Assembly (NCBI RefSeq): GCF_028476545.1
Contig: NW_026731884.1
Location: 391,285 to 455,284 of the forward strand
Direction of reading: 5' to 3'
From: Physella acuta
Lineage: Eukaryota; Mollusca; Gastropoda; Physidae
Length of the DNA stretch: 64,000 bases
Position numbers and translations under genes: made by a program. The notes beneath the pieces are model-generated. The model was not told the DNA's origin. It did not search any database and saw only the letters and a program-made list of their open reading frames with translations. Positions 39,401 to 56,300 of this stretch are shown one piece after another (position 1 is the stretch's first letter; the number at the start of each line of letters is the position of its first letter).

Positions 39401-40220
39401 TAATGTAAGGTGTCAGCAAATATTTTCTTACATCACATAATGTAAGGTGTCGGCAAATATTTTCTTACATCCCATAATGTAAGGTGTCAGCAAATATTTT
39501 CTTACATCCCATAATGAAAGGTGTCCCCTAATTAATTAAAAATGTGCTTCGTTAATTATTGTTTACCTGTTGATGATTCAGAAGCTGAGTCAGATGACCA
39601 GTGGTATCCCAAGCAAAAGATACAGTTTGCTCAGCGCAAGTTGAAGGGAGATCATCCTTGCTACATTATGCAGTAAGTTCCTCCTATAGTTGAAATGCAT
39701 TTTTTAGCATTTAAAATATATTTATGAAAAATGGAAGTTTAAGTATGTATTTTCTTGATATTTTAAAAAAAATAGTATACTGTTATTGTGCCATTTAAAC
39801 TTAAATAATCCCTTTTTTCTTTATATATCTTTACATTATTTACAATATGAGTATTTTAAAAAATGATTATAATAATATTGCCCCTAATATAGCCCCTATT
39901 AATGAAATGCTGTTGTTCCACTCAGCTGTGTTGACGGTAGAAGAGGTTTTTTTAAATGTCTGGGCTGTTAAGGGTTAACCATTTTAGCTTGTTTTAAAAA
40001 AGTTTGTATTCACAGAGATGAGTTAAATTTGGGCCATTCAAGAAGGGCAGCCTACAAGTATATGCTAAAAGTTTTGATGGGGGACAAGCAAGACAACCTG
40101 AGAGCAAAGTTACCTCCCCATGATCTTTCTGTGGAAGACCAGGTGGCAGCACTGATAGACCAGGCCACAGACCCCAACATTCTAGGGCGTACCTGGATGG
40201 GCTGGGAGCCATGGTTTTAG
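245..40220 (+). CDS. PRKDC: DNA-dependent protein kinase catalytic subunit, C-terminal part (37 coding exons)
   Basis: This is a PI3K-like serine/threonine kinase that binds Ku at DNA ends and drives non-homologous end joining in the nucleus. I joined 37 exons with matching phases into 1,691 residues plus stop, corresponding roughly to human residues 2,430-4,128. The order is late HEAT repeats, the ABCDE phosphorylation cluster (window residues about 175-215), a FAT domain, a kinase domain with catalytic loop GDRHLSNF (Asp at residue 1487) and DFG (Asp at 1506), and a FATC tail ending [11 protein letters not shown] against human GRTWEGWEPWM. The N-terminal 2,400 or so residues lie left of the window. 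No frame break was seen in any exon, so the gene looks functional. Introns are packed with minisatellites, many derived from the gene's own exon-intron junctions. Identification rests on recalled similarity to the human protein and is very secure; ATM, ATR and mTOR fit much less well. Confidence 0.97.
419..1120. repeat. 21-bp minisatellite from exon 1 donor (AG|GTAGGT)
   Basis: About 33 copies of GTAGGTCAACTTGTGTTACA plus G. It begins exactly at the splice donor. Each unit ends TTACAG and the next begins GTAGGT, so acceptor-like and donor-like halves abut. Confidence 0.95.
1153..1242 (+). CDS. PRKDC: PRKDC exon 2 of window
   Basis: Encodes [20 protein letters not shown] and onward, a divergent match to the human segment between DNYRDPESE and LIIRNFW. 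Both splice sites are canonical (AG at 1151-1152, GTGAGA at 1243) and phases fit both neighbours. Confidence 0.88.
1287..1687. repeat. 23-bp minisatellite in intron
   Basis: Copies of GATGACATTATGTAGACACA plus AAT, with some shortened units. It shows no clear relation to a splice site. Confidence 0.9.
1708..1918 (+). CDS. PRKDC: PRKDC exon 3 of window
   Basis: Contains [16 protein letters not shown], against human NFWSHETRLPSNTLDR, and [18 protein letters not shown], against human SPDYPNPMFEHPLSECEF. The donor GTAGGT is at 1919. Two diverged copies of the exon end plus donor follow within 130 bp, so alternative 5' splice sites are possible. Confidence 0.95.
1919..2090. repeat. Triplicated exon 3 end plus donor
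   Basis: AGTGACTGCACGTTTC followed by RG|GTAGG occurs at the true exon end (near 1900-1924) and again near 1965 and 2036, separated by CA-rich spacers. The extra copies end TTTCAG, as the human codon would. Confidence 0.85.
2234..2399 (+). CDS. PRKDC: PRKDC exon 4: ABCDE (T2609) phosphorylation cluster
   Basis: Encodes [18 protein letters not shown] then STQVSQ, against human YTIDSDWRFRSTVLTPMF then ETQASQ. The TQ at 2297-2302 aligns with human T2609, the SQ at 2306-2311 with S2612, and RATQ (TQ at 2357-2362) with T2638. Known biology: autophosphorylation here controls DNA-PK release and end processing. The human T2620 and T2647 TQ sites are not kept as TQ. Confidence 0.95.
2445..2991. repeat. 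35-bp minisatellite of exon 5 acceptor
   Basis: About 15 copies containing TATGTCCCACCAGGTGTCAA. The final copy, TATGTCCCAGCAG, is the real acceptor and is followed by GAAGTGTCAAGG, so the unit carries acceptor plus a slightly altered exon start. Confidence 0.92.
2992..3222 (+). CDS. PRKDC: PRKDC exon 5 of window
   Basis: Contains [18 protein letters not shown], against human SSFDWLTGSSTDPLVDHT, followed by a lysine-rich variable linker. The acceptor AG at 2990-2991 is the last of about 15 near-identical acceptor copies. The donor GTAGGT at 3223 is itself copied about three times downstream. Confidence 0.93.
3223..3330. repeat. 35-bp repeat of exon 5 end plus donor
   Basis: About three further copies of AACCTGATGGTAGGTTCAGC, which is the last exon bases and the donor. 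Confidence 0.9.
3447..3562 (+). CDS. PRKDC: PRKDC exon 6 of window
   Basis: Contains [20 protein letters not shown], against human [20 protein letters not shown]. Splice sites are canonical and phase 1 entry matches the preceding exon. Confidence 0.95.
3590..3985. repeat. 21-bp minisatellite in intron
   Basis: Degenerate copies of TGACATAAGATGACATTTGT plus C, filling the intron between exons 6 and 7. Confidence 0.92.
3996..4127 (+). CDS. PRKDC: PRKDC exon 7 of window
   Basis: Encodes [20 protein letters not shown], against human [20 protein letters not shown], then IAPLQALAH. The last 30 or so bases plus the donor GTGAGT are copied about ten times in the following intron. Confidence 0.96.
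4128..4530. repeat. 38-bp minisatellite of exon 7 end plus donor
   Basis: About 10.5 copies, each with CTCATTGCTCCACTGCAAGC then CTTGGCTCRTGTGAGTAC. The first two thirds are exon 7 coding sequence and the rest is its donor. Confidence 0.95.
4531..5417. other. AT-rich intron, no gene seen
   Basis: Unique AT-rich intron with a short GT run near 4605-4622. I see no exon, repeat family or RNA gene in it. Confidence 0.7.
5418..5597 (+). CDS. PRKDC: PRKDC exon 8 of window
   Basis: Contains [19 protein letters not shown], against human QLFSSLFSGILKEMDKFKT, and [11 protein letters not shown], against human SFFPPFVSCIQ. Exactly 60 codons, phase 0 at both ends. Confidence 0.96.
5759..5846 (+). CDS. 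PRKDC: PRKDC exon 9 of window
   Basis: Encodes [20 protein letters not shown] and onward, a weak match to the human segment after PPFVSCIQ. It is accepted because the ends are canonical and it joins in phase to GIMVLEEQL in the next exon (human GIRLLEEAL). Confidence 0.88.
5847..6035. repeat. 23-bp minisatellite from exon 9 donor
   Basis: About eight copies of GTGGGTGGGTCCATGTTGTA plus ACA, starting at the exon 9 donor GTGAGTCC. Confidence 0.88.
6078..6204 (+). CDS. PRKDC: PRKDC exon 10 of window
   Basis: Contains [10 protein letters not shown] and a C-terminal QWIQLSR, against human RWVELAKLYRS. The donor GTAAGG at 6205 is followed by degraded copies of the exon end and donor. Confidence 0.92.
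6205..6350. repeat. About 30-bp repeat of exon 10 end plus donor
   Basis: Four or five diverged copies of a CTGTCTCGGTATGG-type sequence spaced by GGGTCAAAAAGTTAC. The CTGTCTCGGTA core matches the exon 10 end and donor. Confidence 0.8.
6532..6670 (+). CDS. PRKDC: PRKDC exon 11 of window (FAT start)
   Basis: Contains [19 protein letters not shown], against human SIGEYDVLRGIFTSEIGTK, near the start of the FAT domain. The last 33 bases and the GTAAGA donor are the template of a 3.8-kb array that follows. Confidence 0.96.
6671..10450. repeat. 55-bp minisatellite of exon 11 end plus GTAAGA donor (about 69 copies)
   Basis: Each unit has GATTTTAAAGCTGCMCAWCT then TTTGTATGARGAG, which is the last 33 bases of exon 11, then GTAAGAAATGTCTGACCTTC. 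Some units lack one GAG triplet and are 52 bp. Two exon-part types (CCCATC and CACAAC) are interspersed. Confidence 0.97.
10551..10625 (+). CDS. PRKDC: PRKDC exon 12 of window (FAT)
   Basis: Encodes [20 protein letters not shown], against human [20 protein letters not shown]. Twenty-five codons, phase 0 at both ends. Confidence 0.95.
10626..10855. repeat. Tandem repeat from exon 12 donor
   Basis: Four or five copies built from GTATTGGGTCTTACATCTAG followed by TCCTCCAACATTGACTAG, with a shorter variant. It starts at the exon 12 donor GTAGGTTACATCTAG. Confidence 0.85.
10871..10981 (+). CDS. PRKDC: PRKDC exon 13 of window (FAT)
   Basis: Encodes [12 protein letters not shown], against human CYNHLAEWKSLE, and ends VWEDGFYQ, against human IWSEPFYQ. 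Thirty-seven codons, phase 0. Confidence 0.96.
11046..11905. repeat. 54-bp minisatellite of exon 14 acceptor plus exon start (about 16 copies)
   Basis: Each unit has TTTGTTCCCACCAG then GAGCATTACCTCCCCTACAT and GGTGCGCAGTTAATC. The exon part equals the first 28 or so bases of exon 14, then diverges into a TAA. Confidence 0.97.
11906..12034 (+). CDS. PRKDC: PRKDC exon 14 of window (FAT)
   Basis: Encodes [18 protein letters not shown], against human ETYLPYMIRSKLKLLLQG. I chose 11906 because only this copy runs on into AAACTGAAG; about 16 upstream look-alikes run into an in-frame TAA instead. Both its acceptor and its donor are array templates. Confidence 0.95.
12035..14588. repeat. 52-bp/45-bp minisatellite of exon 14 end plus donor (about 50 copies)
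   Basis: Unit GTCACTTAGTTCTCTATACC then AGGACCTCTGTCTTACAAAC and CTGATCTTACAG, plus shorter GTCAGTTC-type units. GATCTTACAG followed by GTCAGTTC equals the exon 14 end and donor. Confidence 0.97.
14803..14901 (+). CDS. PRKDC: PRKDC exon 15 of window (FAT)
   Basis: Encodes [20 protein letters not shown], against human [20 protein letters not shown]. Phase 0, 33 codons. Confidence 0.94.
15136..15244 (+). CDS. PRKDC: PRKDC exon 16 of window (FAT)
   Basis: Encodes [20 protein letters not shown], aligning loosely with human SRLTKLQSVQALTEIQEF. The AG acceptor is at 15134-15135 and the GTAACT donor at 15245. Confidence 0.9.
15544..15640 (+). CDS. PRKDC: PRKDC exon 17 of window (FAT)
   Basis: Contains [13 protein letters not shown], against human DPMNIWDDIITNR. 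Phases fit exons 16 and 18. Confidence 0.95.
15727..15907 (+). CDS. PRKDC: PRKDC exon 18 of window (FAT)
   Basis: Contains an acidic linker ([16 protein letters not shown]), as in human, then [20 protein letters not shown], against human [20 protein letters not shown]. The donor GTAAGT is at 15908. Confidence 0.93.
15908..16212. repeat. 19-bp minisatellite of exon 19 acceptor
   Basis: About 16 copies of CTGTGTCTCATGTCCCCAG. Each ends in a good acceptor followed by CTGTG, the first bases of exon 19. Confidence 0.95.
16213..16357 (+). CDS. PRKDC: PRKDC exon 19 of window (FAT)
   Basis: Encodes [20 protein letters not shown] and onward, a divergent FAT helix pair. Its acceptor CCCCAG plus CTGTG is the template for a 19-bp array just upstream. 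The donor GTTAGT starts the next array. Confidence 0.88.
16358..17490. repeat. 23-bp minisatellite from exon 19 donor
   Basis: Close to 48 degenerate copies of GTTGTGTTACCATCCTTACA plus TAA, starting at the donor of exon 19. Confidence 0.95.
17502..17689 (+). CDS. PRKDC: PRKDC exon 20 of window (FAT)
   Basis: Encodes a divergent FAT segment including [20 protein letters not shown]. The N-K junction codon is split with exon 19. The donor is GTGCTG, somewhat weak; it is chosen because exon 21 continues in frame. Confidence 0.86.
17735..17828. repeat. 22-bp short repeat in intron
   Basis: Four to five copies of CAGGTGGTTATAGTCTGGCC with a two-base linker. Confidence 0.88.
17857..18025 (+). CDS. 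PRKDC: PRKDC exon 21 of window (FAT)
   Basis: Contains [16 protein letters not shown], against the human MTLADFCDQQL region. Its last 13 bases plus the GTGAGT donor seed the next array. Confidence 0.92.
18026..19290. repeat. 17-bp/24-bp minisatellite of exon 21 end plus donor
   Basis: More than 60 units mixing GACATGGGTGAGTAGTT with a longer form CAAGAGGACATGGGTGAGTA. CAAGAGGACATGG is the exon 21 end and GTGAGTA its donor. Confidence 0.96.
19676..20002. repeat. 65-bp repeat of exon 22 acceptor plus exon start
   Basis: About five copies of GATCTATAG then AACAATTCCCAGAGAGCTGT and GATGTTGATGCC, which copy the acceptor and the first 32 exon bases, then CAGAACATTATGCCCCTATT. Confidence 0.94.
20003..20166 (+). 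CDS. PRKDC: PRKDC exon 22 of window (FAT)
   Basis: Contains [18 protein letters not shown], against human ARLKFPRLLQIIERYPEE. About five upstream copies of the acceptor plus 40 exon bases precede it; only this one continues into GCCTTCCCTGAG. Confidence 0.95.
20462..20584 (+). CDS. PRKDC: PRKDC exon 23 of window (FAT)
   Basis: Encodes [20 protein letters not shown] and DKD, against human [20 protein letters not shown] and DKD. Forty-one codons, phase 0. Confidence 0.97.
20590..20870. repeat. 31-bp minisatellite in intron
   Basis: About eight copies of CTTCTTGTATAGTTTGTTGT then TCTACAGACTG. It holds TATAG and TCTACAG acceptor-like ends but no recognisable exon bases. Confidence 0.9.
20933..21021 (+). 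CDS. PRKDC: PRKDC exon 24 of window (FAT)
   Basis: Encodes [13 protein letters not shown], against human AIVYPFIISSESY, followed by a lysine-rich turn. Splice sites are canonical. Confidence 0.95.
21149..21233 (+). CDS. PRKDC: PRKDC exon 25 of window
   Basis: Encodes [20 protein letters not shown], against human [20 protein letters not shown]. Confidence 0.95.
21245..21860. repeat. 57-bp minisatellite of exon 26 acceptor plus exon start
   Basis: About 11 copies, each with GAATTCCCCTAG (acceptor) then GATTGGTGTAAAGATGTGAA (exon 26 start) and a 25-bp spacer. A unit is 19 codons long but carries an in-frame TAG. Confidence 0.96.
21861..22031 (+). CDS. PRKDC: PRKDC exon 26 of window
   Basis: Encodes [20 protein letters not shown] and ends EYRKRFAT, against human [20 protein letters not shown] and AFRRKFIQ. 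The true acceptor is the last of about 11 copies in a 57-bp array. Confidence 0.95.
22250..22318 (+). CDS. PRKDC: PRKDC exon 27 of window
   Basis: Encodes [20 protein letters not shown] and DPK, against human [20 protein letters not shown]. The following intron is 12.9 kb and almost wholly tandem repeat. Confidence 0.93.
22380..35258. repeat. 12.9-kb minisatellite, 21-bp CCCTAA-bearing unit (about 610 copies)
   Basis: Unit ACCCTAACACCACCACATGT plus C, with variants (CCCCCACATGTC, CCATATGTC, CTCACGTC and others). It fills the intron between exons 27 and 28. The + strand has about one G per unit, a strong strand skew. Variant order repeats in larger blocks. Confidence 0.97.
28030..34980. repeat. 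3,479-bp higher-order tandem duplication inside the CCCTAA array
   Basis: The order of variant units from about 28,030 to 31,500 recurs from about 31,510 to 34,980 at a constant offset of 3,479, with only scattered single-base differences (for example at 28,504 and 32,777). Ends are approximate. Confidence 0.9.
35262..35397 (+). CDS. PRKDC: PRKDC exon 28 of window
   Basis: Contains [14 protein letters not shown], against human PGNLKECSPWMSDF, and GGDLEIPG, against human RNELEIPG. This leads into the kinase domain. Confidence 0.96.
35398..35690. repeat. 25-bp class repeat from exon 28 donor
   Basis: About ten degenerate copies of TTGATTGTTTAATACTAGAT then TGTAG, starting at the donor GTGATTGTTGG. 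Confidence 0.88.
35803..35870 (+). CDS. PRKDC: PRKDC exon 29 of window (kinase start)
   Basis: Encodes [16 protein letters not shown], against human KPLPEYHVRIAGFDER. Confidence 0.97.
36046..36200. repeat. 36-bp repeat in intron
   Basis: Four copies of GATATAGTTGTAGATTTGTT then CTGTAACTTGTGTCTG. Confidence 0.9.
36224..36444 (+). CDS. PRKDC: PRKDC exon 30 of window (kinase N-lobe)
   Basis: Contains [18 protein letters not shown], against human MASLRRPKRIIIRGHDER, and [13 protein letters not shown], against human LVKGGEDLRQDQR. The usual PIKK LRQD glutamine is leucine here. Confidence 0.97.
36465..36640. repeat. Degenerate CATGACATCAGTTTTG repeat
   Basis: Six or seven copies with variable spacing in the intron between exons 30 and 31. 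Confidence 0.85.
36661..36756 (+). CDS. PRKDC: PRKDC exon 31 of window (kinase)
   Basis: Encodes [20 protein letters not shown], against human [20 protein letters not shown]. Phases fit both neighbours. Confidence 0.96.
36858..37025 (+). CDS. PRKDC: PRKDC exon 32 of window (kinase)
   Basis: Contains [11 protein letters not shown], against human KDWLTKMSGKH, and [18 protein letters not shown], against human TETVTSFRKRESKVPADL. Roughly the last 45 bases recur, degraded, inside the following intron at 37,048-37,095. Confidence 0.95.
37269..37470 (+). CDS. PRKDC: PRKDC exon 33 of window: catalytic loop and DFG
   Basis: Contains [16 protein letters not shown], against human [16 protein letters not shown], and [13 protein letters not shown], with catalytic Asp at 37381-37383 and Asn at 37396-37398. 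Then comes [14 protein letters not shown], with the DFG Asp at 37438-37440. All core catalytic residues are present. Confidence 0.98.
37492..38417. repeat. 21-bp minisatellite of exon 34 acceptor and start
   Basis: About 40 copies of TGCCTGTACCTCACTGACTC plus C. The last three blocks carry the full acceptor TTTACTCTCCAG then TTCCTGCCTGTACCT, the exon 34 start; only the last continues GAACTGATC. Confidence 0.96.
38418..38606 (+). CDS. PRKDC: PRKDC exon 34 of window (kinase C-lobe)
   Basis: Encodes [20 protein letters not shown], against human [20 protein letters not shown], and [14 protein letters not shown], against human [14 protein letters not shown]. The first 15 bases and the acceptor are copied upstream. 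Confidence 0.97.
38610..39090. repeat. 18-bp minisatellite
   Basis: Copies of ACACAAACAAATGGTGAC and variants, starting just after the exon 34 donor. Confidence 0.93.
39183..39225 (+). CDS. PRKDC: PRKDC exon 35 of window
   Basis: Encodes [14 protein letters not shown], against human NFEQKMLKKGGSW. A small 43-base exon with canonical AG and GTACAG sites. Confidence 0.9.
39226..39525. repeat. 37-bp minisatellite from exon 35 donor
   Basis: Eight copies of GTAAGGTGTCAGCAAATATT then TTCTTACATCCCATAAT. The first starts at the donor GTACAGCAAATATT. Confidence 0.94.
39582..39672 (+). CDS. PRKDC: PRKDC exon 36 of window
   Basis: Contains [20 protein letters not shown], against human [20 protein letters not shown]. 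Confidence 0.96.
39673..40015. other. AT-rich last intron, no feature seen
   Basis: Unique AT-rich intron between exons 36 and 37. I see no repeat or gene. Confidence 0.7.
40016..40220 (+). CDS. PRKDC: PRKDC last exon: PIKK regulatory tail and FATC
   Basis: Encodes [16 protein letters not shown] and ends [18 protein letters not shown] then EPWF, with stop TAG at 40218-40220; human has [18 protein letters not shown] then EPWM. The aromatic-rich FATC end is required for PIKK activity in the family. Confidence 0.98.
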
Positions 40221-41462
40221 GTCACGCACCATTTTAGGTCACACACCAACAGTTTAGGTCACGCACCACCATTTTAGGTCACACACCAACATTTTAGGTC
40301 ACACCACCATTTTAGGTCACACACCACCATTTTAGGTCACACACCACCATTTTAGGTCACACACCACCATTTTAGGTCACACACCACCATTTTAGGTCAC
40401 ACACCAACATTTTAGGTCACACACCACCATTTTAGGTCACACACCACCATTTTAGGTCACACACCACCATTTTAGGTCACACACCACCATTTTAGGTCAC
40501 ACACCACCATTTTAGGTCACACCATTTTAGGCCACACACCACCATTTTAGGTCACACCATTTTAGGCCACACACCACCATTTTAGGTCACACACCACCAT
40601 TTTAGGTCACACCATTTTAGGTCACACACCACCATTTTAGGTCACACACCACCATTTTAGGCCACACACCAACATTTTAGGTCACACACCATTTTAGGTC
40701 ACCCACCACCATTTTAGGTCACACACCACCATTTTAGGTTGCCCACCACCATTTTAGGTCACACACCACCATTTTAGGTCACACACACCATTTTAGGTCA
40801 CACACCAACATTTTAGGTCACACACCACCATTTTAGGTCACACCATTTTAGGTCACACACCACCATTTTAGGTCACACACCACCATTTTAGGCCACACAC
40901 CAACATTTTAGGTCACACACCATTTTAGGTCACCCACCACCATTTTAGGTCACACACCACCATTTTAGGTTGCCCACCACCATTTTAGGTCACACACCAC
41001 CATTTTAGGTCACACACACCATTTTAGGTCACACACCACCATTTTAGGTCACACACCACCATTTTAGGTCACACCATTTTAGGTCACACACCACCATTTT
41101 AGGTCACACACCACCATTTTAGGCCACACACCAACATTTTAGGTCACACACCATTTTAGGTCACCCACCACCATTTTAGGTCACACACCACCATTTTAGG
41201 TTGCCCACCACCATTTTAGGTCACACACCACCATTTTAGGTCACACACACCATTTTAGGTCACACACCAACATTTTAGGTCACACACACCATTTTAGGTC
41301 ACACACCACCATTTGAGGTCACACACCAACATTTTAGGTCACACACACCATTTTAGGTCACACACCACCATTTTAGGTCACACCACCATTTTAGGTCACA
41401 CACCACCATTTTAGGTCACCCACCACCATTTTAGGTCACACACCACCATTTTAGGCCAGAAC
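40214..41462. repeat. 20-bp minisatellite in PRKDC 3' UTR seeded at the stop codon
   Basis: About 60 copies of CACCATTTTAGGTCACACAC. The coding end CCATGGTTTTAGGTCACGCA is itself the first unit, so the stop TAG is part of the repeat. A larger block of about 235-240 bp with GGTTGCCCACC recurs three times (near 40,738, 40,978 and 41,210). Confidence 0.95.
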
Positions 41463-41909
41463 TTTAGGCCACACCTGGATGTGCTGGGAGCCTTAAGAAT
41501 TTTTGTTAACAAATTTTTAGTCAGTTTTAATATTTTTGTAAACTTTTAACAGAATTTTTTTGTGTAAACTGATTTTCTACTACATTTTACTTACTGATTT
41601 GCTACAATTTTTATTACTTGTTTGAAACTTAATTTTTAATGCAATCAAAATGTCTTTATGTTATTGCCTATTTTTTTTATTACTACCAATGACCTGTTAA
41701 TATTTCTTTATTGCATGTTTACTGCATACATTCCGTACAGAAATAGTTTTGTTGAAAAATCTCAAATTTCTTGTACATTAGTGACTCCAGTTCTTACTTG
41801 CTGATACCATTCTACTTGTGTGCAAACATTTTTTTTTGTTATATTTTACAAATGATAGTCTTGTCTAAATAACTAATTGTATGCCTTAATGAAGATTTAA
41901 TGTCATATC

Positions 41910-41915
41910 AATAAA
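41910..41915 (+). promoter_or_regulatory. PRKDC: Candidate poly(A) signal AATAAA for PRKDC
   Basis: AATAAA followed by a GT-rich stretch about 20 bases on. It is the best canonical hexamer between the PRKDC stop and the opposing KAT2 3' end, implying a 3' UTR of about 1.7 kb. Confidence 0.6.
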
Positions 41916-42123
41916 ACTAACTCATATGTTGTAATGAGAGTTGGTGGAGAATTAAAAAGATGGACACAAAATCATTTTATAATTTTAATAAGGACAAAGG
42001 AAGTAACTGAGATAAATACATTTCAGCCAATCAATCGGTCAATAGACCTGATACTTCTTATAAAAATTATAAATATAAGAAACCACATGACAGGAGAATT
42101 TTACAAGTAAATAAAAAAATAAG

Positions 42124-42156
42124 TTTATTCACATTAGCAACAAAATAAAGTTTATT
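42124..42156 (-). promoter_or_regulatory. Candidate poly(A) signals for KAT2 (two AATAAA)
   Basis: TTTATT on the + strand at 42124-42129 and 42151-42156 reads AATAAA on the - strand. They lie 200 bp from the PRKDC poly(A) signal, so the genes converge tail to tail. Confidence 0.5.
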
Positions 42157-42654
42157 CACATTAGCAACACAAAACATTTTGTGATAGGAACAATGACAAG
42201 TGACAAAATGTTTCCAACCCAAGCTGGGCTGACACCTTCATACAACAGCCATGTTAGCAGATCCAAAAATTTGTCTTCACTAGATCATCAGACATGGGGG
42301 GGAAAGAAAGAAGAGTAAACCAAACTAGATCATCTGACATGGGGGATAGAAAGAAGAGTAAACAAAGTACCACAGGCCCATACTCATGATGAAGATAGTG
42401 TGTAGCAGGATAACACAAATGTAGAGAGACCACAACCATTGGGGGGGGGGGGGGGGGGGGACAACATGCCAGACTTTTTTCTGTCAATGGTTTCATTGTG
42501 GAAGACTTCAACTCGAGTTGCTTTAGAAACCTAGCAAATACATGACATGGTAGACTACAGCACATTGTTGTGAAAATTAATTCTGTTCAATTGTCACAAG
42601 CTTCTGGGTAGCAGATGGCAAGACACAGGAAGCAATGAAACGACACAGAAACAG

Positions 42655-42900
42655 ATTTTTGAGATCATACACACCTTAACTAATTTCTCACACACAACTA
42701 AACAGATCTTTGAGATCACACACACCTTAACTAATTTCTCACACACAACTAAACAAATCTTTGAGATCACACACACCTTAACTAATTTCTCACACACAAC
42801 TAAACAAATCTTTGAGATCACACACACCTTAACTAATTTCTCACACACAACTAAACAAATCTTTGAGATCACACACCTTAACAAATCTTTGAGACCATCC
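42655..42900. repeat. 51-bp tandem repeat
   Basis: About 4.5 copies of AAATCTTTGAGATCACACAC then ACCTTAACTAATTTCTCACA, inside the likely KAT2 3' UTR. Confidence 0.93.
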
Positions 42901-43039
42901 TCACATAATTTATAGGTAAATAATTAATCACTAGAAGAATCAAAGGCAAGAATAAATAGAGCCAAATGTAAACAAATCATTCACATTAAATATCAACTTG
43001 ATCCCAACTCTGTAGCAGCTCCTTCATGATACAATACAA

Positions 43040-43255
43040 TGGCCTTGTGATGTGGGCCAGTGGCCACCCATGTGATGATGTGGGCCAGTGGCCACCCATG
43101 TGATGATGTGGCCACCCATGTGATGATGTGGGCCAGTGGCCAACCATGTAATGATGTGGGCCAGTGGCCACCCATGTGATGATGTGGGCCAGTGGCCAAC
43201 CATGTGATGATGTGGGCCAGTGGCCAACCATGTGATGATGTGGGCCAGTGGCCAA
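43040..43255. repeat. 28-bp tandem repeat
   Basis: About eight copies of GATGATGTGGGCCAGTGGCC then AACCATGT in the likely KAT2 3' UTR. Confidence 0.93.
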
Positions 43256-43522
43256 TTCTAGTGAATGCGGTTTCCATAACCCCTGGCTTAGAGATGCAAC
43301 TAAATGTTTTCTTGTGTAGGGGAGATGTCCCCACCTAATACATCCAATCACAATCCCGTTCTCTGCAGCTAATGATCACAACAATATGGTAGATTGTTGT
43401 TACCAGAAACAGACAGGCGTCCATACACTATGTCCATGTGTCCAGCCAAATTTTGTCCATATGTCAAGCCACTGTGTCCATATGTCCAACCAACATATGT
43501 CCAGTCTAAATTTGTCCAGCCA

Positions 43523-55108
<11,586 letters not shown>

Positions 55109-55870
55109 CTTTTATTATTTACCCCTACTGTCTTCTGTAAATTGTATTGTTATAATCTTGAATTTAACATACGCGTTTGTGTTTATCCATATAAAATAGC
55201 CTAGCTGTTGTTTTATTACCAGATTTTAGTAATCAAAAACTAAAAGCCAAAAGAGAAGACAATTTGAAATACAAATAAAAATATTTTTAAAATGAATTTT
55301 TTTGCCAATTTAGAAATGAGCTAGAAACATAATTTACAATTATTCGGTCATTGTTGTCAGATCATGCAAATTATCATCAAAATTTTAAACAAAAGTGACG
55401 CGAACATGAATTAATTTGATGAAGCAACCTGTACTATTAATCAGGGGAGTTGACTCTTGAGAATAAGAATATTCATACTTTCTACCTTAGAAGAGCTACA
55501 AGTTCATTGCCTTACTAAAAATATATAGACCTTACTCGTTATTAAAGTTTTACAATAATTACTTAGTTTAGTTACTAGATCTAGATCTAAGTGAGACTTA
55601 GAACTAAGTTAGAACGTAAGTTTCTACTACAAGTACTTATCACTTAAAGTCTTACTTACTAATTATTAATTATTAAGGCCTAATTAATTAGTTCAATAAT
55701 AAAATAAATAAAATAGTTGTGGTGGGGTAATGGGGAAAACCTCGAAACAAAAGTCCTGTGACATTTGTTTTTCGCATTTTATACCCACCAGATTGGTAGG
55801 GGGGTGGAGGTTAAATGACATTTTGCTAAAATTTTACTGGACCCTAATCTTAATTTGCCATTGATTAGTA
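55109..55870. other. KAT2/BOLA1 divergent intergenic region
   Basis: AT-rich sequence between two head-to-head genes. It must contain at least the KAT2 promoter, but I see no clear TATA box, CpG-dense patch or initiator that I would call. Confidence 0.5.
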
Positions 55871-55875
55871 GGAGG

Positions 55876-56110
55876 GGTCGGCGTGGTCGAGTCAGTAAAG
55901 CTCATGGTTGCTAAACCGAAGTCTCGAGTTCAAACCCTCGGGCAGATGAGGCTCGTTAGCTGGGGACAGCCACTCTTCTAGGAGAGACAACTCCAAAATC
56001 AAACAACTGCTGCCTTGTAGTTTGTTCTTGGTTGGACAAAGGCTATGGAAGCAAATCCAAAAAGAAAAGCAGGCTGAAATCTGAGTCAATGGCCTCAATG
56101 GCGCATAACC
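55876..56110 (+). mobile_element. tRNA-Ser-like SINE, first head
   Basis: A tRNA-like head with box A TGGTCGAGTCAG (55884-55895) and box B GAGTTCAAACCC (55926-55937). The GTGGTCGAG start and the GGTTGCTAAACC anticodon-arm-like stretch resemble tRNA-Ser(GCT). A non-tRNA body follows. Ends are approximate. It is not an intact tRNA, since the arms do not pair fully. Confidence 0.75.
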
Positions 56111-56135
56111 AGTTGACACGTAACCTTAATTGTGT

Positions 56136-56300
56136 TGGAGGCATGGTCGAGTCGGCAAAAAGCTCATGGTTGATACATTCGAAAAAGTCTCGAGTTCAAA
56201 CCCACTGGCAGATAAATCTAAAATTCAAAATTGTACTTAGACGCAAACTTGAACACACTTTTTGTAAGGCCTATCAGCGTTATAAAATAAAATTTGAGTG
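56136..56300 (+). mobile_element. tRNA-Ser-like SINE, second head
   Basis: A second related head with box A TGGTCGAGTCGG (56144-56155) and box B GAGTTCAAACCC (56192-56203), 260 bp after the first and in the same orientation. It is either a dimeric SINE or two nested copies. Confidence 0.7.

Larger units (their letters stand above)
42157..43522 (-). other. Likely KAT2 3' UTR with repeats
   Basis: Lies between the KAT2 stop and the candidate poly(A) signals. It contains a poly-G run near 42,440-42,460 and two arrays annotated separately. No coding exon was recognised. The assignment to UTR is inference. Confidence 0.5.

Noticed and set aside
55880-55945. Functional tRNA-Ser gene
   Set aside because: Box A and box B are present but the arms do not pair well, no terminator follows, and a related copy with a non-tRNA body lies next to it; a SINE head fits better.
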